From: Silene conica
Lineage: Eukaryota; Streptophyta; Magnoliopsida; Caryophyllales; Caryophyllaceae
DNA: 64,000 bases
NCBI GenBank assembly: GCA_029255685.2
Contig: CM055319.2
Location: 9,286,747 to 9,350,746 of the forward strand
Direction: 5' to 3'
Shown: one piece after another, positions 55,224 through 64,000 of the stretch
Numbering within the stretch: position 1 is the stretch's first letter
Layout of the letters: each line of letters begins with the position of its first letter
Translations under genes and position numbers: made by a program
Notes under the pieces: model-generated
Database searches by the model: none
What the model was told of the DNA's origin: nothing
What the model saw: only the letters and a program-made list of their open reading frames with translations

Positions 55224-56262
55224 GGAAATATGACATATTATTACCTAGTAAGTTCAAAAAACTGCATATTACTACCTAATATAATTAATTTTGCATCTTA
55301 CTACCTAAAATCACACTTAATTAATCAATTTGCTACTTTTTTTGACGGAAACGAACTTAAGTTAATTTTAAATGGTCGGAGTAAGTTAAATGACAATTTT
55401 AGCCCCCTTATTATTCCCCTCTCCCTGCCTCTTAATTGTATCTCATGATTAACCGCTTAACTCCCTCCCTCCCATTAATCTTCCTGCCACCATTTTCATC
55501 ACGATTGTTGTTATGATGTTGGTGGTTGTGGTAGCTATCAAGTTGGTGACATATCTCTTCTTCCTCCAAATCATCCACTGAAAATACACACTCAATGCTA
55601 TCAATGTCCATTTTTTTACAATTATCAACAAACCCTAATAAATTTAATCAAATGGCCATGTATACCCACAAATTCAATTAAAACCCCAATTCTCAGAATC
55701 TCAATTCTTGTTGTACTCCCAGTTCAATTAAAACCTCCAATTTTCTCTCTCTATACAAATTTCTTCTTGTAAACCCTTAAAAATAGACTTTGAATTAAAA
55801 ATTAAACAAATACCCAGAAATATCCACAAATTGAGTTGCAAAACCCAATTCTCAGAATCTAAAATCTTGCAATATTCCAAATTTAATGAGGAATGAATGA
55901 GATGAAATGGAGGAAATAGAGGGAAATTTGGAATGATAGAAACTGAATTTTGGTATGATAGAAACTGAAGGAGATGAAAATTGAGGAAGTATAGGGATTT
56001 TAATGGAGGAATGAGAGGGAAATGAGTTTTAATGAAGGAAGGAGAGGGAAAGGGGTAGAATAGATATTAATTTGGGTTTAAAATAAAAATAAAAAAAAAG
56101 GACGGAACACACTAATTTCCGTCATTTTTTAGCAATTTTCGTCATGGTGGTAGTAATCGTGAAGGTTTTACACATTCTGGGTTGTTATTTGAATAATTCA
56201 ACTTATTAGATAATAATATGCAAAATTTTAGACTTATTAGGTAGTAATATGCTAAATGGCCT
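55224..56262. mobile_element. Non-autonomous element with long diverged inverted ends
   Basis: The left arm has CATATTATTACCTAGTAAGT and GCATATTACTACCTAATA. The right arm holds the inverse (TTATTAGGTAGTAATATGC) and TTAGATAATAATATGCAA. The interior has no convincing gene; the ORF at 55449-55631 is short and unsupported. Confidence 0.55.
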
Positions 56263-56580
56263 AAAAAAATTTAACACAAACTAATGATCAATTTATAAAT
56301 TTGCTTAAATAATTTTAAAGATCTTCTTTTCACGAAATTAATAATATCAGTTCCTAATTTTTTTTATAGTACAAAAAAAGCACGTGGTAAGTTTTTTTTC
56401 ATAAAAACTAATAATATCAATTTATCGGTTTTTCATATAAGAATTTTAGAACTATACCAGTTTTGTTTTATTTTAATTAAATGATTATAAATTAGTTAAA
56501 AAAAGATTATAATGATTAAAGATTATATCTTGATTAAAAGATAATAATTTAATGAAAATATAGTCTTATTTCCATAATTA
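56263..56580. other. No recognisable feature
   Basis: AT-rich sequence with no supported gene or repeat. Confidence 0.4.
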
Positions 56581-56588
56581 TTCTCTTA

Positions 56589-58511
56589 GGGGGTTAGTAA
56601 ACGTAGTTGACGTTTTTCATAAAAAGACGAAAATGCACTTGAACATCTTGTGAACACTTTATCTCTCTATAATTTTTCTCTGAAATTCATGAAAAACCCA
56701 ATAAATTCATGAAAAAAACCAAAAAAATAAAAAACACAAAAATCATCTAAACTCACTAATTTTTATGGCGGAATCAAATTCAAGGTTAATTATCAACTTT
56801 TTAACATCGTTAGTTATTTAATTTGTGTTTAATTTATAGTTTCGGGTTAATTTAGTAGTAGATTTCGATAATTTTAATGTATTGCGGAAAGATGACGACA
56901 TTCATCGATTGATGAATGATGAATGTCTTCATCTCCTCCATGGACAAGACCATGACATTCAACATTTGTGCATAGAGTAAATGATGAATTTTTTTATCTC
57001 CTCCCTGGTGACACTTTAATTTTTTTTTAAAAAAACATTTATTTTCTCCTATTTTACGTAATTTATTACTTTGTCTTCCGTTTAACGTAATGTATTATGT
57101 TTAATCTGGTAGTTTAGGGTTCAAGTCATTTTCGTATATGTTATTATCAAGATATTTATGAATAATGGTTAGTGTGCAACAATAACCGTTTGAATCATGT
57201 TTTTAGGTCATGTCAATTTCAGTTACGAGTCAAGCTTGAGTGTCGGGTTAATTCAGACTGAGTTAATTTTGCTATATCTATTTATGCTTAAAACGATAAA
57301 TTTTGATGAGGTTTAGACTCACGTGACGAGTACCACATCTAATGTTTCATTGTGACATAGGGAAAAACAATGTCCTTTTACTTAGGTTATGTATGCGAGT
57401 TGAAACAATAATTCCTTAATGAGCCGTAACGAAGCATCTTTTATTCGTTTTAATTCGTTAATTCGGTTCTAAGTATATGTTCAGAGACTTGTTAAATGAT
57501 TTACTAATATAATACAAGCCACAATTTATCTAAAAAAGTCTCAGAAACTTGTCAAATGATTTACTAATATAATGAGGAAAATAATAAAATTACCAAAAAT
57601 TGAAATTACACAACTAAAAAGTATTAAATTAAAGCAAATAATTGACTTTCAAAGAGAATTTTATTAAAAAAAATACGAACCATGGTCGAAACGTTGAACA
57701 TCATCATTCATCCCATGAAATGACGTTGATATTCAACGTCCAACCATAGCTACACGGTAACAATAAACGTGTTACCATGGGAAGGACGAAAATCTGGGTT
57801 GTATTCACCACGGGAAGGACGAAGAAGGTCAACGTGCAGCCAGGGAAGCACGTTCAGTTTCATCGTGTGACCATAGGCAACACGTTGAACTTCAACGAGC
57901 CACCGTGGTTCTCATGTTGATATTCAACGTGCAACCCCAGCACCGCGTCCATCTTCATCGCTGTCATACACCAACCCAGATTTTTCGATTAAAAACCCAG
58001 AAAACTGAACATAAATGGCGTCTATTCATACATAATTAGCAATCTAAGGCAACCTCTAACCAAATTAACAACTACACTACAATTCGTGAACAAAACAACA
58101 AATTAGAGCTAAAATCAAACTAATTTCTACCTAATTGAAATTTCACAAAAACTCGTTCAGAAACCAAATTTCTAACAAAATGGAAGTTACTAATCAAATA
58201 TTTATATCAATATATCATTTAGAAACTAATTTAAGATTCAATTAAACCTTTCCCACACTGATTTTACAATTGCATACAAAAATCGAAAAAAATGAACAAA
58301 AAACATATATGTCGTGGTAGGGCAGCCCAGTATTGCGGCAATTGGTGGTGCACGGTGGTAGAGTATGGTGGTGGTGAAGATGGTTGTTCAATGTTGGTTT
58401 TTGGTGTTCATAGTGAATGTAGAAGAGCAGAAAACAGAAGGAGAGAATGAGAGAGGCAGAGGGTAATTTACGTCATTTTTCTGAAAAGGTCGACTACGTT
58501 TACTAATATGG
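56589..58511. mobile_element. MULE-like non-autonomous element
   Basis: 1923 bp. The left end is GGGGGTTAGTAAACGTAGTT. The right end, read inward, is CCATATTAGTAAACGTAGTC. TTCTCTTA flanks both sides (56581-56588 and 58512-58519), with a possible ninth base, which fits a MULE or hAT duplication. The interior has an ACGTTG/CAACGT palindrome array at 57680-57970. No transposase is present. Confidence 0.7.
57680..57970. repeat. Array of CAACGT/ACGTTG palindromic units
   Basis: Short inverted units such as ACGTTGATATTCAACGT and AACACGTTGAACTTCAACG, with CCATGGT motifs between them. The design resembles the arrays in the large MULE at 1325 and 16010. Confidence 0.7.
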
Positions 58512-58519
58512 TTCTCTTA

Positions 58520-59119
58520 ACAGTAGGAGATTAGAAAAACGATATAATATAACAGTTTTATATAAAATCTACCGATAAAAAATAAGTTTGAGTTTAATCC
58601 AAAGGAAGTAGTCCAAAAGTGGTCAGGAAACAAAAGAACATGCATAAATACAGACATCAATCATTATGGACATGTTCTGGAAATAATAACAATCCAATAA
58701 TTTCCCTATAATTGTTGCCTATACACAGTATTCCTGGCTCCTTGACATCTCTCAGTTAATCCCCACAGCATCATATATTCATATATATAGCTGCATTAAT
58801 CCTGTTTGATCATGTATGCAGTAACTATACTCTACTATCTCAAACGCTCTCGTCAATCCGAATATCCGATCAAGTAAATATAAAAGGAAAACAAATCAAG
58901 GAAACAAAAGGAAATATCAAGGTAAAAGAAATTAAGAGGCCAAAAACTACATATTTACTCGGGTTTTTTCGTCACCCAATAATCTAACTGATAATCTGAT
59001 AGTGTAAGGGCTTCAAATTATTTGAAGCAATAATGTCAATGCACTTGGTTCACCCTCAACTCGTATGACTTGACGCATTTTTTGACAATGAGCTTTGTGA
59101 ATGGAGTGGTGTGCGCATA
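58520..59119. other. Downstream flank of the kinase gene
   Basis: Probably contains the 3' untranslated region of the kinase gene just below 59120. No other feature is supported. Confidence 0.4.
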
Positions 59120-61815
59120 TCAGCCTGTGAAACTGTCTCTTGGTGAGTCAATGTCCTGAGTACTTCTACGTCTTCGATCCTGCACATCCAATCCATAAAA
59201 CCATTAGACGATGTTTGTTTGCATTTCTGCTCAGTCTGTCTTCCTTTAAAATAGTATGGACTAGAAGAATGTGGTTCATTATGCAACTTAAGTGTATTTC
59301 GCGTGAAACAGTAATGCATCAGTTGATCAGTCCCACATTGAATTGTGGAGAATGGATAATCGAATCTCCCAATTAGGTAACACACTCTTACACAGCGAAA
59401 TCACAGTCGAGTTCAAAGTTATAAATAGAAACACATTAGCTAGCTTAGTTCGTAAGACACGTGGGCATCAGAACTGCTCTTGTGGCCTCCCTTAACCATT
59501 AGACCATGCATTCCCAGAGAACTGGAGTCTGGACAATGATCTACCACAATGATAATACTAATGACATGCATACCAGGTCGGCAGGTCATTATATCTGAAT
59601 ATCGACAAGGGTTTAAGAATATACCTCACGAGGTATGGGATACTCCTCTGACTCGAGCATTCGAGCAACTTGACCCATCTTAGGCCGTTTTTGAGAGTCT
59701 GGATCTACGCATCTCAGTGCGGTCAAAAGAGCTCTCTTAAGGGCCCTTGTTGATGGCATGGTATCCATGCTAGGATCTACCACCTCGTCTGCACGCCTAT
59801 TGGCAACCATGGTTTTCAGCCAGTCCACAAGGTTTACCTAAAATCGGACCAGTAAAATTATGTGGTTAGCTTCTATTGCTTTAGAAACAAGACTGATTTC
59901 AGACCAAATTTGCACTAAACATGGATCTCTTGGTTTTAAGGCTTATAAAGATCAGTTGTCATTTGAAAGAAAGTCGCCTCAAGTAAGAATTGTGTATAAG
60001 TAGGACGAGGAGGAAAAATTTCAGGCATTTGTACCTCATTTTGTGGGCGACCATAATCAACCGGGTCCCTCCCAGTAATAGCTTCCAATAGAACAACCCC
60101 AAAACTGTATACATCACTTTTCTCATTTAGAAGGCCGCTATTAGCATACTCTGGAGCCACGTACCTTGAACACAGCAAAGGGAAAGAACAAGATATGTTA
60201 CAATCATTCACCAGAAATTCAAGAAAGTATTTAGTGCTACGACAACAGACCGGATTAGAGAAAAACTCACCCAAAAGTGCCCATCACTCTAGTTGCAATG
60301 TGAGTCTTCCCAGCACCCAGCAGCTTTGCCAAACCAAAATCAGAAACCTTAGCGTTAAACTCGTCATCTATCAGTATGTTACTGGACTTAATGTCACGAT
60401 GCACAACTTTAGGCTCAATTGCTTCGTGCAGGTAGGCAAGGCTGAAACAATATTACAATCAGTTTTTTATAAACCAGAACCTTTGAAGGCAGTTGTGAGT
60501 ATTCTAGTACTTACGCCTTTGCAGTGCCAGTGAGAACTTTCATGCGTGCTTCCCAAGTGAGATTTCCATGTTGTCGCATTGCACCATGAAGCCATTGCTC
60601 CAAGTTGCCATTATTGACATACTCATAAACCAGCAACCTATATTGTATTTTCAAATGAAATAAATAGCTGGTACTAAGTGCTAAAGCTGCTAGAGTTAAA
60701 AAGGGTACACAAGACAGCTGAATCCAAGATAAATAGTGTTAAACCCAAAACTATATAGGTAATATTTAAAATGTTGATGCATGTCTCTAAAGCAAACAGC
60801 CGTTTTTTGGTCTGCACCGTCCTTTATTTTATTCCTAGAGGATCGAAATTGTATCTTAATTTAAGCTAAGTCAAACCTTTCAAGTATAGCAAGTGCTTAG
60901 AGCTCATGGGTAAAAAAATGTTGCTGGTTGTGTTTCTGAAATCTTACCTATGTGTTCCTTCAATACAGTATCCGAGAAGTCTAACTAAGTTTTTATGCCG
61001 AACATGACCAATAGCCTCTACCTCCACAGTGAATTCCTTCTCTGCTTGTCCACTGCAGTTAGAACAGTAAATCATTATAACCTGAAATCTTTTTAAGCAT
61101 AACAATACTGATCATAACGATTATATTCTCAACAAGTTGCAAGATATACATATATGAAAAGACAAAATCAATTGATAACCTACAGGTTGTTAAAAAGCCT
61201 CTTGACTGCAACTTGAGTCCCATTGATTAACTCGCCATGGTAAACAACTCCATATCCTCCCTCACCAATAACATTCTGTTTAGAAAACCGGCTTGTCGCA
61301 GTTTCAAGGTCTCTTAAGGTGAACCAGTGCCCCCAACCAAGGTGTGAGATTTCAGGGAGTCCAGATAATGGAGAAGGTGCAGTTACCGCTTGCATACATG
61401 CCTTATGTTCATCAAACTTTCCCACACCATCGTCTTTAAAATGCTCATACCCGTCTTTGTCTATATGAGTACAAGAACCTGAATGACTGCCATTACCTTC
61501 GTTTTTAATTTTCTCGGCTTTTGGATGGATCAATAGTCTATTTGTATCCTTCTCATGGTATTTGGTGACAACAAGTTCATCCTTATTCTGTAAAATTTGA
61601 TCCATACTAATCTCCCTAATTTCCTTTGAAATTGAAGGAATTTGGCTGACAGGTAACCTGTTGGTTCTTTTCGATTTCTTTCGGCCACTCAGGCAGAGAT
61701 AGAGCAATATGGAGAGAATGATCACAATCAAAGCCCCAAAGACAATACCTATTAACTCCCACACCCTAACACCACCAACTTTTTTGGTCAATCCAGCACT
61801 GAGTTGAGATGCCAT
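59120..61815 (-). CDS. Receptor-like serine/threonine kinase, seven coding exons, 477 residues
   Basis: Exons 61184-61815, 60948-61052, 60515-60637, 60271-60441, 60035-60164, 59625-59837 and 59120-59179 join in frame with GT/AG borders. They give 1434 nt, or 477 residues. There is no ectodomain: a short N-terminus leads to one membrane segment (about 21-43) and a basic stop-transfer run. The kinase domain has the glycine loop GEGGYG (184-189), ATP-binding lysine in VAVK (205), HRDIKSSN (Asp 303) and DFG (321-323). APEY and [12 protein letters not shown] follow, and the C-terminal tail is basic, then acidic. All catalytic residues are kept, so it should be an active plasma-membrane kinase. It resembles the Arabidopsis At5g18500/At3g17420 group, whose members have the same short extracellular part. 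The ligand is unknown. The final exon is missed if one reads through to the stop after PREVYS. Confidence 0.93.
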
Positions 61816-61841
61816 GTTTGTTGATTATTAGATACCTTTCA

Positions 61842-62516
61842 AAACAAACAACAAATTACAAATATTGAAAACTACATAACACCTATATACAGTATGTGAT
61901 TGAAGAATATGAGTCCATTTCAGCTATCAAATTTTCCACAATTTAAGGAAATTTTGTAAATTTTACAAGAAACTGAAGCCTCAATTGACTGAGAGCGGAT
62001 TCTCACTCCCATTTTCATGTTTCATCTTGCGTCTCATTACATTAATAGTCCGACACATCATTCTCTTACGATATTTACACATTTATTTTTAAGGACTAAT
62101 GCTTATGTAGTCATGTGTCCAATGAAGAAGTAGTAGGACAGAAGACGAGACATGAAAATGGGATAGAGGATTCAGGCTCCAATTGACTACAGCAAGGTCT
62201 GCAACTTTCCTGAAATCCACATCTAGAAAACAATAACAAGGAGTGGAACAATAAATAAGGCAAAATTCAGAAGAGCAAACACAAAATATTAACCTCAATA
62301 ATCAGAACAAACAAAACAACACAAGACAAATTGAAACATAACTAAGTCCAGTAGTGGATTTAGGAGGGGCTAGCAGGGGCACTCGCTTTGAAATTTTTCG
62401 AGTTTATCTTATGGCATTACTCATTCCCTCCTAACTGCAAATCCTGGGTTCGCCACCGACTAAAACTAACATTTGTCAATAACATTTCACAGAATTCAGC
62501 AAATTAAAAGTCTCAC
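61842..62516 (-). other. Probable 5' leader intron of the kinase gene
   Basis: A donor GAG|GTGAGA at about 62516 and an acceptor TTGAAAG at about 61842 frame an intron in the 5' untranslated region. It is supported by splice consensus only. Confidence 0.4.
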
Positions 62517-62997
62517 CTCAGAATAGCAGCAGTCAGAAATCAGAATGCAACAATTCTACAACCATTTGGAATTCTAAGAAATACCCAGATGCCAAAATCA
62601 CTTCCACATTACAATTACTCAATCAAAAATGAAATAATGAAATGGGTTTATCACATCTGAAGCAAAAACACAAAAAGATGTGATCTTTTTGAAAAAGAAT
62701 GCTAAAAAAACTCAAGTTTGTGTGAAAAAGAAGAATTGTTTGTTGTTGTTGTTGAAAATGTTGATGTTGGGAAGGTTTAAAGAAGAAGGAAAGAAAGAGT
62801 AGTTATCAGTGGTAGGTTAATAAGAAGAAAGAGAAAGCAATGTAAAGAAATGAAATGCAATGGAATTCTTCTCTTCTCTTGTCTTCTCTTTTCTTGTTAT
62901 TGCTTTGTTGAATTTAGTTGGAAGATTGCATATAGTGTAAGAGAAGCATAAAAATGGAAACTTCCTTCTTCTCTCTTGAATGAATTGTATTAAATAA

Positions 62998-63024
62998 TAA
63001 CGTATATATATATATATAAATTAA
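62998..63024 (-). promoter_or_regulatory. Possible TATA region of the kinase gene
   Basis: A TATATATATA run read on the minus strand, followed downstream by pyrimidine- and CAA-rich leader-like sequence (62700-62960). Assignment as the core promoter is inference. Confidence 0.4.
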
Positions 63025-64000
63025 ATGAAAAATTATTAAGGATCTTAAAAATCTAGAGATGTTCTGACAGTGAAGCTTAACTGTTAGTCAGAATTGTTTA
63101 TCTGCATTACTCATTGGCACATTGCTACTCCTCCTCCTATACTTGGAATTTTGGTATTTTTAAACAAGGAATATTAATACTAGAGACGGTTTTATACGGT
63201 TAGACGATTCATCACTTTAAACTCATTTATACTCGGTTTGACAATGTATTTTATGTACTTTATTTGGTCAAAGTAGTTTTTTAAACCAAGATTTCAGGTA
63301 CTTTATTTTCTTGTAAGCGTATGATAAATAACTTAGTTTACCTAGTAGGAGTATGAGATTGAAGGTACTTGATTTGATTTAATTTTCCTCTTTTAGACCT
63401 TAAATTTATACGGTTAAATAATTATCATATTTTTTACGTCATTTTACCAAAACAGTTATCTTTCCGGTTAGTTTGCAAAATACTTTTTTTATATAATTAG
63501 TTAATTTATCCGCTCATAATTTCCAACTATCTTATTAGTTACATTTTCAAGTTTCACCTAACTTTTCAGTTAGTTTTATCAAATAGAGGCTTACTAGCAT
63601 AGTAGCATTAAACGAGTAATATTTTAAGAAATGGATTTTCTTATTCTATAATTTGTGTAAGTTTTAACTCATCTGTATGTAGTAAGTAGTAACGAAAAAA
63701 TAAAATTGTATTAATAATTGATAGTGGCGAATTTCAAAATAAATAAGACCAAGACTTGGACATTTAATCTCACAGAAAACCTACTTAATCAAGTCAAGGG
63801 ACCAAATGCTAATTTATTAAATGAAATACAACTAAAATTAACTTGTTGATAGTGAATTTCCTTCCGGCATAATTAAGATCCTTCACTGATAATTCACCAT
63901 GGTACATTTCGAGGCTTAACTTTGCGCCAAGTAATCAGTCATTATAATTTGAAACTTACACCAGAAATATCGTAAGCGTGTGCTTACATTCTATCATATA
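63025..64000. other. No recognisable feature
   Basis: AT-rich flank upstream of the kinase gene. No gene or repeat is supported. Confidence 0.4.

Noticed and set aside
1..64000. tRNA, rRNA or other RNA genes
   Set aside because: None seen. The TGGTATCA motifs at 7160 and 31062 are retrotransposon primer sites, not tRNA genes.

Overview
The window is plant nuclear DNA, almost certainly from a eudicot with a large, repeat-rich genome. The signs are AT-rich sequence, spliced plant-type genes, and plant families of Ty1/copia, Ty3/gypsy, MULE (Mutator-like), CACTA, hAT, mariner/Stowaway, Harbinger-like and Helitron elements. I cannot name the species. Only one ordinary cellular gene is clear: an intact seven-exon receptor-like kinase at 59120-61815 on the minus strand. 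Nearly everything else is transposable elements inserted into one another.

Region 1 (about 1.3-16.6 kb) is a large MULE composite. It carries a decayed plant-mobile-domain gene (plus strand, 1829-3787), a small intact orphan ORF with its own TATA box (minus, 4014-4487), and a decayed transposase-OTU gene (minus, 4701-16495). The transposase gene is cut in two by an intact 8.6-kb Ty1/copia element (6157-14733). That element has 1001-bp LTRs, a CTTCT target duplication, and a 1343-residue gag-pol ORF. Arrays of palindromic ACGTCC/GGACGT units lie near both ends of the MULE, and one lies inside the first intron of the transposase gene.

Region 2 (18.0-34.8 kb) is a stack of insertions. A Harbinger-like MITE appears to be split by a reverse-transcriptase retroelement. 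That element is split by a gag-only Ty3/gypsy element (20175-33742, minus). The downstream LTR of the gypsy element is interrupted at a (TA)n microsatellite by two further elements (20619-22037 and 22084-25272). Their four ends share one terminal signature, GA-N5-RATC-N2-GTGAG, directly against the (TA)n tract. This is the least ordinary feature of the window.

Region 3 (35-58.5 kb) holds small DNA elements: a Helitron, nested MITEs containing a giant palindrome, a deleted CACTA element inside a minisatellite, a second Helitron end, foldback elements, and a hAT remnant next to (and apparently broken by) a mariner-like element whose first two catalytic aspartates are changed to asparagine. A 1.9-kb MULE-like non-autonomous element ends this region.

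Region 4 (58.5-64 kb) is the kinase gene, its putative promoter, and unannotated flank. The genes here do not form a pathway. The window mainly records successive transposition, decay and repair beside one expressed-looking gene. All calls come from reading the sequence; no database search was run.
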